A stretch of 64,000 nucleotides of DNA from Streptococcus ictaluri 707-05 (GCF_000188015.2 NZ_AEUX02000007.1:1-64000), one strand, 5' to 3'; counted from the first letter of the stretch, positions 1 to 10,200 are shown. Numbers and translations: made by a program. The notes: a model not told the origin generated them from the letters alone.

Positions 1-1
1 A

Positions 2-250
2 GACAAAACAGTTATCGGTACTAAGGACAGTCAGGTGATTATTCGTGACCAAGCAGGCCGTACACAAGTCGTTACCCCTGAGAGCCTTGGTGGCCACGTT
101 AACCCTAATGGGACAGTGACCATTACAGATAGTACAGGTGCTAAAAAGACCTTGCCAAAAACAGGTGATAAACAAAGCGTACTTGGTTACTTGGGCATGA
201 TGTTAATTTCGGTTTTAGGCTACGCTGTTAAGAAAAAAGTATCACACTAA
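2..250 (+). CDS. LPXTG-anchored surface protein, C-terminal part
   Basis: This is the 3' end of a gene that begins before the window; the frame is open from base 2. The last 30 or so residues form a sortase signal: LPKTG, a hydrophobic stretch (SVLGYLGMMLISVLGYAV) and a basic tail (KKKVSH). Sortase A would cleave this and attach the protein to peptidoglycan. The residues before it are polar and beta-like (VIIRDQAGRTQVV, GTVTITDSTGAKK) and match no family I can name. It ends 56 bp before an antigen I/II-type adhesin. In conjugative plasmids such as pCF10 cell-wall adhesins also precede the secretion genes, so a role in donor-recipient contact is plausible but inferred. Confidence 0.8.
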   Translation, partial: DKTVIGTKDSQVIIRDQAGRTQVVTPESLGGHVNPNGTVTITDSTGAKKTLPKTGDKQSVLGYLGMMLISVLGYAVKKKVSH

Positions 251-306
251 TTACATGACCTGGGATCGTCACAAAAAGCAACCTAGAAGAGAGATGAGAA
301 AATAAT

Positions 307-3300
307 ATGAAACAAATGGAAACTAAGGGTTATGGCTATTTTAGAAAAACAAAGGCCTATGGTCTTGTTTGTGGTATTGCTTTAGCGGGAGCTTTGACGT
401 TGGGATCAACAGCTTTTGCGAATGAAAGCATACCCCTGAACCCAGCTACCAACTTAACCACCTTGCAAGCCCCTCCAACAGCTGATCAAACACAGCTAGC
501 TCATCAAGCTGGCCATCAATCAGGGGAGTTGGTATCAGAGGTAAGCAACACTGAATGGGATAACGCTGTCACAACAGCTCAAGAAGCAGGTGTTACTGTA
601 AAACAGTCTGAGAAGGTCACGCATGATAGCTTATCATCTGCTCAAGCCGATTTAGAGAAACAAACTCAAGCTGTCACAGAAGCGACAACTAAACAAGAAG
701 CCAATAAGGCAGCTATTAATCAAGCAATGGCAGAAAACAAAGCTATTGCTCAAGCCAATCGTGATGAAAAAGAAAGGGTTGATGCTCTTAACGCTAAAGG
801 AGAAGCAGAGACCAAAACTAAAAATGAAGCAGCTCAAGCTCAAGTAGATGCACAAAACAAACAAGCGCAAGAAGCGGCTGATACCATGAATGCCAATTAA
901 AAGCAGACTATGAGGCCAAGTTAACTGAAATCGAGCGACTCAAGGCTGAAATGAAGCCATCCGTCAGCGCAACCAAGAAGCTAGTCAAGCGACTCATCAA
1001 GCTAATCAAGCAAGCCCAAGCACGCCTACCAAGAAAAGCTAGCAGATATTGAGCGCATCAAAGCCGAAAATGCTGCTATCCGTAATCGTAACGCTAAGGC
1101 TCAACAAGAAGCAGAGCGTCAAAACCAAGCGCTACAAGCAGCTTATGAAGCAAAATTGGCAGAAATCAAGCAGATTGAATCAGAAAATGAAGCTATCCGT
1201 AAACGTAATGAACAAGCAGGTCAAGCGACGAATCAAACCAATCAAGCAGCTCAAGCTGCTTATCAAGAAAAACTAGCAGAAATTGAGCGTATCAAAGCCG
1301 AAAATGCCGCTATTCATGATCGTAATGCTAAGGCTCGACAAGAAGCAGAACGTCAAAACCAACAGGTTTTGGCTGACTATGAAAAACAACACGGGGAAGC
1401 AGCCCAAGCCTTAAAAGATTACTTGGCAAAAGCTCCTGACAATGTCACATTGGATCCTATCTTTAGTGCCGAACCAGCCACAGCCCCAAACGGCGATGTC
1501 ATTAAAGATGAGTTTACTTATAACAGTGCTGACAATACTTTTGTGTGGACAAAACAACTTCATGACTGGAAAAAATTTGTTGGTAAGGTCAATATCCATG
1601 GGAAACTCCTCATCACAAAGACGGTTGATCCAACAACAGGAAACGTGAAGAGCGTCCTTACGTCTGTTACTCTAACGCATCTTGATCACACTAATGTTGC
1701 AGAACCAGAAGCCGTCGTGTTTGAGGAAAACGTTTGGATTTATGATAATGCGAATCAGGAGATTTTCCATACTAAGTTTGATGTGCGTCAAGCTGGTAAG
1801 ATTGATATTCATAAAACTTATACGGTAAACAAGACCTTTGACCTCGCTGCTGGTACAAAAAGGAGAGTCCTTCTTATTAGCCAATATCAAGGATGTCTGG
1901 GTGACAGGTGAGCCTTCTAACCTATCTGTAACGTTTAATAATACTAATAGACCTAAGCCAGAGCTTCCAGGCGAGCCACCACAACTGGTGACACCTGTCT
2001 TAGAACAAGAAAAGCCATTGCCGCCAACCCCAGAAAAACCGACTGATGGTGTTCCAAACTTAGAAAAGGAAAAAACGGTCCCACCGACTCCAGTTAAACC
2101 AGAGTCAGTTAAACCTGTTTTAGAACCAGAAAAACCATTGCCACCAGCCCCAGAAAAACCGACTGATGATGTTCCAAATATAGAGAAGGAAAAACCGGTT
2201 CCTCCAACTCCAGTTAAACCTGAAGCGGTTAAACCAGATCTCAAAGGCTTTACGCCAGAGGTTTATGACCCGATTAAACCAGTTGTGAAACCCTATGTCA
2301 CCGTTCCTGAAAAAGTCGTTTATGAGGTTATGGTTCATCCTGTTCAAGTGAAACAAACGCCAACAAATGTTAAATCTGTGACGAATAGTGATCAGGTCAA
2401 TGTTAATGGACAACTGGTACCAAAAGGATCAACGGTAACGTGGGAGCTTGTTAATACCGCTCTCAAAGCTGGTCGTCAGGATATCACAAGCTATGAGCTA
2501 ATCGACCCACTACCAGATGGTTTTGAGTTAGATGTTACCACCACACAAACCCTTTCTCCTGATTGGGTGATAACAACAGATGAAGCAGGCAAGGTTAGTC
2601 TTAAGGCTTCGCAATCCCTTTTGGAGCACTTCAATGCTAAACGTGACCAAGATGTAGAAGTCCCTAAGGTATCACTGGTTGGTCGTTTACTGAATGATGC
2701 GGGGACTTACCACAATACCTTTAAGACGGTGGTCACTACTCCAAATGGTAGCTATACGGTAACCTCTAACACACCAGTGATCTATACACCAGGGAACGAT
2801 CCAAAAACACCTCGTAACCCAGGAGGAGATAATCCAACACCGCATGATAATCTGATTCAACCAACTAAAACCATTGTGGATGACAAGGGTCAGTCCATTG
2901 ATGGGAAGTCTGTCTTGCCAAACAGTACCCTGACTTACCTGGCTAAGCAAGATTTTGATCAGTACAAAGGGATGACAGCTGCCAAAGAAAGTGTCATGAA
3001 AGGCTTTATCTATGTCGATGATTACAAGGATGAAGCTATCGATGGTCATTCACTGGTTGTGAATTCAATTAAGGCCGCTAATGGAGATGATGTGACTAAT
3101 CTCTTAGAGATGCGCCATGTATTGTCTCAAGATATGCTTGACGATAAGCTAAAAGCACTGATCAAGGCATCAGGCATTTCTCCAGTCGGTGAATTCTACA
3201 TGTGGGTAGCTAAAGATCCAGCGGCTTTTTACAAAGCTTATGTTCAAAAAGGGTTAGACATTACCTACAACTTGTCCTTTAAACTTAAACAGGAGTTTAA

Positions 3301-3991
3301 GAAAGGTGACATTACTAATCAAACCTATCAATTAGATATGGGGAATGGCTATTACGGCAATATCGTGGTTAACCATCTCCCTGAACTAGCTGTTCATAAA
3401 GAAGTGCTTGACCAAGATGGTAAGTCTATCCAAAATGGCACAGTGAAAATCGGTGATGAAGTAACTTATAAATTGGAAGGTTGGGTCATCCCAGCAGGTC
3501 GTGGCTATGACCTAACAGAATATAAATTTGTGGATCAACTCCAGAATACGCATGACCTCTACCAGAAAGATAAGGTCCTTGCGACAGTTGATATCACTTT
3601 ATCAGATGGTACTATTATCCCTAAAGGCACTGACTTAGCTCAGTACACTGAGACAACCTACAATAAGGAGACAGGTCACTATGAGTTGGCCTTTAAGGCA
3701 GACTTCCTTGCACAAGTTCCACGTAGTAGTGCTTTTGGGGCAGATGTTTTTGTGGTGGTTAAACGAATCAAAGCAGGCGATGTGACAAATGAGTACACCT
3801 TGTATGTCAACGGTAATCCTGTGAAATCTAATAAAGTCACCACTCATACGCCAGAACCACCACAACCTGTAACTCCAAAAGCTCCAGCTTTACCATCCAC
3901 AGGAGAGCAAGGAGTATCTGTCCTAACGGTGCTTGGCGCCGCCTTACTCTCACTCTTAGGCCTTGTAGGGCTTAAAAAGCGTCAACAGTAA
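307..3991 (+). pseudogene. Antigen I/II family adhesin, frameshifted
   Basis: Residues 1-40 are a long signal peptide with a YSIRK-like segment (YGYFRKTKAYGLVCG). From about 650 to 1,430 lies the alanine-rich coiled coil, with units such as 'EIERIKAENAAI'. A V-like region follows (about 1,440-1,920), then proline-rich repeats (EKPLPPTPEKP, VPPTPVKP; 1,960-2,230), C-terminal domains and an LPSTG anchor with KKRQQ tail. AgI/II proteins bind host glycoproteins and other bacteria. The frame is lost near 893 (missing C), 948 (missing A) and 1,000-1,023 (two insertions restoring it), and again near 1,860 by an extra A in an A-run, so as read no full-length protein is made. Homology is clear on both sides of each lesion. 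Similar adhesins travel with streptococcal ICEs. Sequencing error in repeats cannot be excluded. Confidence 0.85.
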
Positions 3992-4169
3992 GTTATTAAT
4001 GGATAAGCCATAAAAGGATTTTACCTTGGGTCTATCCATTCTCTCTAGCAAGTAACCCCTCATTCAATATTCCATGATTCCTCTAAAAATCGGGTTGCTT
4101 GTTAGGGTGAGTGGATAGATCTTGGCTTATCACTAGAGTAGTGACCGAAAAGTCATAAAACTAGGCAGA

Positions 4170-4206
4170 GAGGAAACCTAAAAAAGATAAGACAGAAGGT
4201 TTCCTC
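4170..4206 (+). repeat. Inverted repeat, 10-bp arms
   Basis: GAGGAAACCT (4170-4179) and AGGTTTCCTC (4197-4206) form a perfect 10-bp stem with a 17-nt loop. It lies in the 276-bp gap between the adhesin and the VirB2-like gene and has no T-tract directly after it, so it could be an RNA structure or an operator rather than a terminator. Confidence 0.5.
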
Positions 4207-4210
4207 GTTT

Positions 4211-4244
4211 GATCAAGGCTAGAACCCTCTAGTCTTGATTTTTT
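4211..4244 (+). terminator. Rho-independent terminator before the secretion genes
   Basis: ATCAAGGCTAGA, a short loop and TCTAGTCTTGAT make a 12-bp stem with one G.T pair, followed by six T. It separates transcription of the adhesin from the secretion genes, or attenuates read-through into them. Confidence 0.7.
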
Positions 4245-4267
4245 ATGAAGAAAGAAGGTATCAAAAT

Positions 4268-4501
4268 ATGGAAACAGCTGTCCGTGTTGTAACCGCTATG
4301 GGTGCAATACTTGCGATTGTCGGACTAGGATGGGTCCTGACAGGCGCTTTTGATTATTTTGCAGGGCGTAAAAACGGAAGTCCTCAGATGATGGATCAGG
4401 GGTTTACTTCTATGATTTCAGGAGGTGCCTTGGCGGTTATTTCTGCTGGTGTAGCAGCTGCGATTGTAGCTGCTATGCGAGCTATTTCATTTTTAAACTA
4501 G
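4268..4501 (+). CDS. VirB2/TrbC-like small two-helix membrane protein
   Basis: This 77-residue protein has two hydrophobic helices (VVTAMGAILAIVGLGWVLTG and the alanine-rich ISGGALAVISAGVAAAIVAA) joined by a polar loop, the build of VirB2/TrbC pilin-like subunits. I chose the ATG at 4268 because a GAAGG ribosome site lies 9 bases upstream; the frame extends further up without one. It is the first gene after a terminator and directly precedes the VirB6-like and VirB4 genes, where Gram-positive type IV systems often carry a VirB2-like gene. The assignment rests on size, topology and position, not on a diagnostic motif. Confidence 0.55.
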   Translation: METAVRVVTAMGAILAIVGLGWVLTGAFDYFAGRKNGSPQMMDQGFTSMISGGALAVISAGVAAAIVAAMRAISFLN

Positions 4502-4599
4502 TTTAGAAAATGTGGCTAAAGAAACGAAAATGGGTCATCCATTGACCTAAAATATGGTATAATAAAGATAATAAAGCAAAACGAGAGGAAGGGAAGAAG

Positions 4600-5145
4600 A
4601 TGTCTGAAAGCTTTGATTATGTGGCATTTGCCAAGGACTTTGAAAAACGTCACGGTCGTCCACCAACAGCTGAAGAACTTGAACAAGGGATTGATCCTTG
4701 GGAAGGAATTGTCACGTTTCATACCCCTGAAGAAACACAAGCTGAGATTGAGCGTATCAATGCTTCTTACAAACCAAGCTTATGGGAACGCTTAAAAACA
4801 GGGCTCAGCTTTGTGACACGAAATTTCTTTAGAGCTCTCCTCATTCTTATTCAAACGCCAGTTTATCTAACTCTTTTCTTCTTTAACTTGATCAAATCTG
4901 CTTTTGCTGTCGTAGTTATGTGTGTTGTGACAAAAGGTATTGTTGGAGTTTTGCTGGCTGAGTTTTTAACTTGGCGCAATATAAATACCTTGCTGCAAGC
5001 GCCAGCTCTGTTTCGTTTTTTCGCACAGGATTTTATGACGAATACCCTAGAGCCAATTTATTTTACTGAAATTGATATCATAATCTGTATTATTCTTACA
5101 CTATTCGTAGCATTAATAACCACTTTTTCAAAAACAGAAGCTTAA
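4600..5145 (+). CDS. Membrane protein of the conjugation module, unknown function
   Basis: This 181-residue protein has a hydrophilic N-terminus (about residues 1-70; 'EKRHGRPPTAEELEQGIDPWE' region) and three likely membrane segments: about 75-95 (LILIQTPVYLTLFFF), 97-120 (AFAVVVMCVVTKGIVGVLL) and a C-terminal helix (IDIIICIILTLFVALIT). I recognise no catalytic motif. AGAGGAAGGGAAGA is a strong ribosome site just upstream. Its place between the VirB2-like and VirB6-like genes suggests a structural or assembly part of the transfer channel; that is inference from position. Confidence 0.6.
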   Translation: MSESFDYVAFAKDFEKRHGRPPTAEELEQGIDPWEGIVTFHTPEETQAEIERINASYKPSLWERLKTGLSFVTRNFFRALLILIQTPVYLTLFFFNLIKSAFAVVVMCVVTKGIVGVLLAEFLTWRNINTLLQAPALFRFFAQDFMTNTLEPIYFTEIDIIICIILTLFVALITTFSKTEA

Positions 5146-5150
5146 TGCTT

Positions 5151-5177
5151 TAGAACCTTTCGAGGTTCTTTTTATTT
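5151..5177 (+). terminator. Intra-operon terminator or attenuator
   Basis: AGAACC-TTTCG-AGGTTCT followed by TTTTATTTTTT is a compact intrinsic terminator between two genes that otherwise look co-transcribed. It may lower expression of the downstream VirB6-VirB4 part. Confidence 0.6.
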
Positions 5178-5195
5178 TTTACAGAAAGGAGAACG

Positions 5196-5948
5196 ATGAA
5201 AGATATACTTTCAGAACTAACCAAGGGACTAGGGAGCTATAATTCCTCCGTCAATAGATCCATGACTGCCGTTAATAAATCCCTCATGGCCATTGGATAC
5301 ATTTTGGTATCCATTTTATTTTTGCTTGAGCTGTTATCTTGGTATCGCTTTATTCGTAACCAAGGAGGAGAGATGACGTGGAAACTATTCTTAGAAGTGG
5401 CTGTTAAATATTTCATTGCTTATTTCCTAGTTTCTCAATCAGGAGTTATTCTCAATGCCATTTTATGGTTTACAAATGGTGTGACCAAACTTATTGGTAT
5501 AGATTTAAGTGGAAGTAATTTATTTGAATTTAAAGCCTTGAAAAAAGGAGCCTATGGAATACGAACAGGTCTTAACTTCCTAGCATATCTAATTGGAGCG
5601 GCAGCTACTATGTCTATAAAAGTTATGGTTTTACTACGTTTTATTGAACTCTATTTTTACAAGGCCATTGCGCCAGTCATAGTAGCCTTCTGGATGAGTG
5701 ATGACACGAGACATATTGCCAAAAATTTTCTCAAAACATTTGGAGCTGTTGCTCTTCAAGGAGCTGTTATAGTACTGCTTCTTTTAATTTGGCAAGGTTT
5801 TAAGGTTGATACTGCAATACAGTTGGATAAGAATAATTGGTTAGGGACGTATGCACCAGCGATCAGTTACATAGGTAAGTGTGTTATTTTTCTGATATTG
5901 TTGTTTGGTTCTCAGCGCAAAGCTAAGCAGTTATTACAGGTGTCATGA
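5196..5948 (+). CDS. VirB6/TrbL-like polytopic membrane protein
   Basis: The protein has 250 residues and about six membrane segments, starting near residue 28 (AIGYILVSILFLLELLSW) and ending near 240 (GKCVIFLILLFGS). VirB6/TrbL proteins form the inner-membrane part of the DNA channel in Gram-positive type IV systems. Multiple helices, a conserved-looking central 'APVIVAFWMSDDTR' segment and the position two genes upstream of VirB4 support the call. AGAAAGGAG lies a few bases before the ATG. Some Gram-positive VirB6 proteins also carry a CHAP domain; this one does not, and the hydrolase is encoded separately downstream. Confidence 0.7.
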   Translation: MKDILSELTKGLGSYNSSVNRSMTAVNKSLMAIGYILVSILFLLELLSWYRFIRNQGGEMTWKLFLEVAVKYFIAYFLVSQSGVILNAILWFTNGVTKLIGIDLSGSNLFEFKALKKGAYGIRTGLNFLAYLIGAAATMSIKVMVLLRFIELYFYKAIAPVIVAFWMSDDTRHIAKNFLKTFGAVALQGAVIVLLLLIWQGFKVDTAIQLDKNNWLGTYAPAISYIGKCVIFLILLFGSQRKAKQLLQVS

Positions 5949-5984
5949 TAGACTGAACTCTATGATATATGAAAGGATAGTCTA

Positions 5985-6251
5985 ATGGATTTAGAACAAC
6001 TGAAACAAAGACGAGACGAACTTATCCGAGATAATGAATGGATGGACGGTCTCATCAAGAAAAAAGAAGAGCTGTGGGAGCTGAAAGTCAGAAGTATCGC
6101 TGCTTCAGAACTCGCTCGCTCTGCTATGCAATCAGCTATGCGTACTGCTGGAATTGTTGATTCTTTTTATGGACCATCTGCTCAATCATCAGATAATCAA
6201 ACTAACAAAGCAGTAGAAGCGGTTCATAATAAGAGCTGTTTTTTATGCTAG
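5985..6251 (+). CDS. Small coiled-coil protein of the conjugation operon
   Basis: An 88-residue hydrophilic protein, with charged heptad-like residues 1-45 (LEQLKQRRDELIRDN, LIKKKEELWELKVRS) and a low-complexity tail ending CFLC. There is no signal peptide or membrane helix. It lies between the VirB6-like gene and another small ORF, with GAAAGGA before its ATG. Function unknown. The C-terminal CxxC pair could bind metal or form a disulfide, but nothing else supports that. Confidence 0.6.
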   Translation: MDLEQLKQRRDELIRDNEWMDGLIKKKEELWELKVRSIAASELARSAMQSAMRTAGIVDSFYGPSAQSSDNQTNKAVEAVHNKSCFLC

Positions 6252-6269
6252 AAAGGAAAAGAGATAGAA

Positions 6270-6678
6270 ATGATTAATCAAGGTCAGGAATACCAATATT
6301 TCAAAGATAAAATTAGTCATTTAGAAAGGGAAGTGAGCCGATTGTCTCTTACAAGGACAGTTAACAGTAAGTGAATTGCCACAAGCTATTCGCTTAATAC
6401 AAGCCGATGATCTTTTTTACACCTACGCTTGGCGGTTTGTGGAAGCTACGGGAGATTGCCAAGCAGGTATCACCATCTTAAAAATACTTCAAGACGATTT
6501 GAACTATTTTTTTGCAATTGGGAAACTGTCCCAAAAACAGTACTCACAGTGGCTGGAGAAGTGGCTAAGTTTTTTAGAACGTGGTAGGATAGCTTTTAAA
6601 GGAGAGAAAGACTTTGAGCGCTATTTTCAAGACCAAAAAGAAGCTAATCGAAGCTTATTCAGTGATTTCAACTTATGA
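6270..6678 (+). pseudogene. Small conjugation-operon protein, frameshifted
   Basis: An ATG at 6270 opens a frame (MINQGQEYQYFKDKISHLER) that stops at 6374, while the following frame encodes about 105 further residues (LQGQLTVSELPQAIRL to SLFSDFNL). Restoring one base near 6,350 joins them into a protein of about 136 residues. It is helical and hydrophilic and I recognise no domain. The gene lies just upstream of virB4. A shortened protein starting at a TTG (6376) might still be made, but no good ribosome site precedes it. Confidence 0.55.
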
Positions 6679-6739
6679 TAGGCAGTTAAGTAAAAAGCAG
6701 TTTCTTTGAACTATTTTTTTCATGCAAGAAAGGAGAGCT

Positions 6740-9037
6740 ATGAAGGCTAGTACACAAAATACAATTCAGTACACCTCTCTTTTTGAAGATGGACTCATGC
6801 ACATTGTCGATGAAGCCTATTCCAAGACTTGGCAATTAGGTGATACGAATTACATCACAGGCAGTGAAGATGAGAAACTAGATATTATTGAATACTATGT
6901 TAATGCTTTAAATGGTCTAGATAGTGAAAATACCTATCAGTTGACGATTCTTAATCGTCCTGTCCCTACAACTTTACTGGATCAGATTACCTATGACTTA
7001 GAAGGTGATGAGCGAGATGTCTTTCGGAAAGAATACAATAATATTATCCGCTCTCGCTTTGCGACCGATCAAAATAACTTTAAAGTGGAAAAATTTGTGA
7101 CGGTCTCGACAAGGGCTAAAGATCGGAAACAAGCTTACCGTAAGTTAAATGATGTTGACACCCATTTCACAACACAGTTTCAATTAGTTGATGTCCCTCT
7201 CAAGTCACTAGATGGAACAGAAAGACTCAATATCTTTGCGGATTTACTGAGAGTGAACCCTTATCTCGATGTGGACTATAAGGATGTGAGAATTTCAGGG
7301 CTTAGCACTAAGTCCTTCATCGCTCCTGGTCGCCTTTGGTTTCAACCTGACCAGTTTAGGATGGATAAGAAATATTGTAAAATCCTCTTTGCCAGAACTT
7401 TCCCGGCCTTTCTTAATGACCGACTCATTAAATCCTTAACAGACATTGGGATTGAATTAGCTATTTCCATTCATGCCCAGCCTTATGACGTTGCTGAAGC
7501 GGTGAAAAAAGTCAATACAGCTGAGGCAGGTGTGAAAATGGACATGGTTAAATCTCAAGTGTCTGCTGCTCAAAAAGGGATTTCTAGTAATTTAGCAGTT
7601 TCTAGTGTGGCCCAAGATACGGCAGATGAAGCTGAGAAATGGAAAACAGAAATTAATGATAACGACCAGAAAATGTTTTCTGGCGTTTTTTTGGTCATGG
7701 TAAAAGCTGATAGTGCCGAAGAATTGGCAGACTATACAAGTCGCATCAAACAGGCTGGACGCAAACACGTGATAGAATTTGAGGAAACTTATTATCGCCA
7801 AGAGGAAGCACTCAATAGTATGCTACCGATTGGAAAGACTTATATCGATGTGAAACATCGCTTTATGCGAGATATGACCACAACCAATATAGCCACCCAA
7901 ATTCCATTCACTAATACAGACTTACAATCTCAAAGTTCACTAGCTAATTACTATGGTCAAAATCAAATTTCTAATAATATTATTTCTCTTGACCGACAAC
8001 GGGATTTATATACGTCTTCAGGTGTTATTCTTGGGTCTTCTGGATCAGGGAAGTCTGTTTTCGTTAAAATAAACGAAGTCATTCCAGCTATTTTACGCTT
8101 TCCCAATGATAGGGTCATCATAGTCGATGTCGAGGAAGAGTACGTGGATATTGGCCGTGCCTTTGGTGCTCAGGTCATTGATATCTATCCAGGAACAAAA
8201 ACCCACTTTAATCTCATGGATATTCCTGACTTAGATAAACTTCGAGATGAAGATAAAGATTTTGTAGGGCAAAAAGCATCTCTTATCATGGGATTGTTTG
8301 AAAATATCCTCCAAGAAGTGACCGATGATGATGTCTCTCTGATTGACCGTGTCACTCGCCTGTGTTATGAACAGATTACCGATCGCACCCCAACCCTAAA
8401 GGATTGGCATGATATTCTCTTAGAACAACCTGAGGAGGAAGCGCAAAGTCTCGCTTTAAAATCGGAAAGCTATACTAAAGGATCTCAATATATTTTTGCT
8501 TATGAAACCAACGTAGACCTCAATAACCAAGTCGTTATCTTTAACTTAAAAAAATTATCAGGTAAGCTAAAACCCTTTGCCATGATGGTGATTCAGGATT
8601 ATATTTGGCAACACGTCGTTGATCACAAAGATGAGTTTGTAACTAGGGTTTACTTTGACGAGATGCAGAATCAATTTGAAACAGATGATCAAGCGACCTT
8701 CTTTACCAATATGTATGCTCGTATCCGTAAATACGGTTCTATTCCAACAGGCATAACTCAAAATGTGGAAACGTTACTCTCCCGTAAGGAAGGACGCAAT
8801 CTTCTCTATAATAGTGAATTTCTCGTGCTCTTGAAACAAAAGAAGACGACTATTCCCTATTTGCTGAAAACTATTAATTTAACCGATGCCCTTATTCGCT
8901 ATATTGAAAAACCAAAAGCGATTGGAACAGGTTTAATTATTGCAGGCTCAACAACTGTCCCATTTGAAAATCCTATCCCTGAGGATACAGAACTATTCCG
9001 CTTAGTTGCAACGGATGCTTATCGGAAGATGGAGTAA
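6740..9037 (+). CDS. VirB4-family conjugation ATPase
   Basis: This is the cytoplasmic ATPase that powers assembly and substrate transfer of the type IV secretion system. The 765-residue protein has Walker A at about residues 431-440 (GSSGSGKSVF) and Walker B near 637 (YFDEMQNQF). Between them are typical VirB4 segments such as 'RVIIVDVEEEYVDIGRAFG' and 'VVIFNLKKLSG', and the C-terminal half ends with 'TGITQNVETLL'. I use the ATG at 6740, preceded by AAAGGAG, rather than the one 18 bases upstream. The frame is intact, unlike many neighbours. The stop codon is only 9 bp from the left end of an IS3-family element. Confidence 0.93.
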   Translation: MKASTQNTIQYTSLFEDGLMHIVDEAYSKTWQLGDTNYITGSEDEKLDIIEYYVNALNGLDSENTYQLTILNRPVPTTLLDQITYDLEGDERDVFRKEYNNIIRSRFATDQNNFKVEKFVTVSTRAKDRKQAYRKLNDVDTHFTTQFQLVDVPLKSLDGTERLNIFADLLRVNPYLDVDYKDVRISGLSTKSFIAPGRLWFQPDQFRMDKKYCKILFARTFPAFLNDRLIKSLTDIGIELAISIHAQPYDVAEAVKKVNTAEAGVKMDMVKSQVSAAQKGISSNLAVSSVAQDTADEAEKWKTEINDNDQKMFSGVFLVMVKADSAEELADYTSRIKQAGRKHVIEFEETYYRQEEALNSMLPIGKTYIDVKHRFMRDMTTTNIATQIPFTNTDLQSQSSLANYYGQNQISNNIISLDRQRDLYTSSGVILGSSGSGKSVFVKINEVIPAILRFPNDRVIIVDVEEEYVDIGRAFGAQVIDIYPGTKTHFNLMDIPDLDKLRDEDKDFVGQKASLIMGLFENILQEVTDDDVSLIDRVTRLCYEQITDRTPTLKDWHDILLEQPEEEAQSLALKSESYTKGSQYIFAYETNVDLNNQVVIFNLKKLSGKLKPFAMMVIQDYIWQHVVDHKDEFVTRVYFDEMQNQFETDDQATFFTNMYARIRKYGSIPTGITQNVETLLSRKEGRNLLYNSEFLVLLKQKKTTIPYLLKTINLTDALIRYIEKPKAIGTGLIIAGSTTVPFENPIPEDTELFRLVATDAYRKME

Positions 9038-9094
9038 GAATAATTATGAAAAGGCAACACTTTTCTGTACAACATTTATAAAGTGCTTTTTTCT

Positions 9095-9874
9095 TTAAGC
9101 AATTAATCTCCATGTCATGGGTGTCTGGTAGTTGAGACTGCCATGAATGCGATGGTAATTCCACCAGTGCACATAATCTTTCGTTTTAAGGATTAATTCT
9201 TCCAGTGACTGAAAGGTTTCTTGATGAATAAATTCAATTTTGAAAGCGCGATAGGTGCTCTCAGCTACCGCATTGTCATAGGGACAGCCTGCTTGGCTTA
9301 GAGAACGATTGATTCCAAAAGCTTCCAACATGTCATCAATCAGCTGATTATCAAACTCCTTCCCACGATCAGAATGGAAGATCTTGACCTTGGTCAGAGC
9401 GTAAGGGATGCTCTGAATCGCTTGTTTAACCAATTCGGCGGTCTTATGCCAACCAACTGACAAACCGATGATTTCACGATTGAAGAGATCAATAATCAAG
9501 CAAACATAAGCCCAGCTATTACCGACACGAACGTAGGTTAAGTCTGTTACTAAAGCATTTAGAGGCTTTTCTTGATGAAATTGTCTGGCTAAGTGATTAG
9601 GAATAGCTGCCACATTCTTCCCTTTTGAATGTGGCTTGAAGGCTGCTTTCTGATAAACGGATACTAAGTTGAGTTTGTGCATGATGCGACGAATCCGACG
9701 ACGAGACAGCTGGATGCCTTCATTTTCCAAACATTTCTTGATTTTCCTAGCCCCGTATCTGGCCTTACTTTCGAGAAAAATAGCTTTGATATTTTCTTCA
9801 AGTTCCGCTTCAGAGACTGGTTTAACAGCCTTGTAGTAATAGCTAGAACGAGGAATGTTCAACCAACGACACAT
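9095..9874 (-). CDS. IS3-family transposase, OrfB (DDE integrase core)
   Basis: A 259-residue catalytic part counted from the internal ATG. It carries an HTH_21-like N-terminus (ARYGARKIKKCLENEGIQLS) and an rve integrase core with the DDE residues in 'LVTDLTYVRV', 'FHSDRGKEFDNQ' and the E of 'NAVAESTYRAFKIE'. It has no clear ribosome site of its own. The frame is open upstream past the ATG to the end of orfA, so the active enzyme is probably the OrfAB fusion made by -1 frameshifting at the A4G in orfA's last codons. Confidence 0.92.
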   Translation of the reverse strand: MCRWLNIPRSSYYYKAVKPVSEAELEENIKAIFLESKARYGARKIKKCLENEGIQLSRRRIRRIMHKLNLVSVYQKAAFKPHSKGKNVAAIPNHLARQFHQEKPLNALVTDLTYVRVGNSWAYVCLIIDLFNREIIGLSVGWHKTAELVKQAIQSIPYALTKVKIFHSDRGKEFDNQLIDDMLEAFGINRSLSQAGCPYDNAVAESTYRAFKIEFIHQETFQSLEELILKTKDYVHWWNYHRIHGSLNYQTPMTWRLIA

Positions 9875-9909
9875 GGCTGAAATGCTATATTTGTCTTTAT
9901 TAGCAGTGA

Positions 9910-10200
9910 TTACTTCTCTTTTCGTGCCATAATCACCGCCGCTTGCTTTAGGATATCTAACTGCATTTCGAGTTCTTTATTACGCTTTCGGAGTTCAATC
10001 AGTTCACGCTGCTCATCTGTAAGATTATCAATAGTTTTAAAGGAACCAGTTGTTTTAGCCTGACGTACCCACTTATCGAAGGTTGATGGGGTTAACTCAT
10101 ATTCTTTGATAAGCTCACTTCGTTTCATCCCTGCATTGTGAAGGTCAACGATTTGTTGCTTAAAGTCATCGGTGAAGTGGCGACGTATTTTTCTAGACAT
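9910..10200 (-). CDS. IS3-family transposase, OrfA (DNA-binding)
   Basis: A 96-residue protein with an N-terminal helix-turn-helix (RRHFTDDFKQQIVDLHNAGM, SELIKEYELTPSTFDKWVRQ) and a C-terminal leucine zipper-like coiled coil (ELIELRKRNKELEMQLDIL). It recognises the element's ends. Near its 3' end the CGA-AAA-GAG codons contain AAAAG, a usual IS3-family slip site; a -1 shift there fuses it in frame to OrfB. The AGGAGAATATT ribosome site precedes its ATG. It is identical in protein sequence to the copy at 35,880. Confidence 0.92.
   Translation of the reverse strand: MSRKIRRHFTDDFKQQIVDLHNAGMKRSELIKEYELTPSTFDKWVRQAKTTGSFKTIDNLTDEQRELIELRKRNKELEMQLDILKQAAVIMARKEK

Noticed and set aside
652..870. 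Long minus-strand ORFs opposite the adhesin, infB and other repeats
   Set aside because: They are mirror images of biased codon use in real genes, have no ribosome sites and encode low-complexity text.
4002..4169. A small gene between the adhesin and the VirB2-like gene
   Set aside because: Stops occur in every frame and no ribosome site is present; only inverted repeats are visible.
9973..10200. OrfA and OrfB as independent bacterial genes
   Set aside because: They are the two frames of one IS3 transposase, joined by -1 slippage; the second copy at 35.8 kb confirms the unit.
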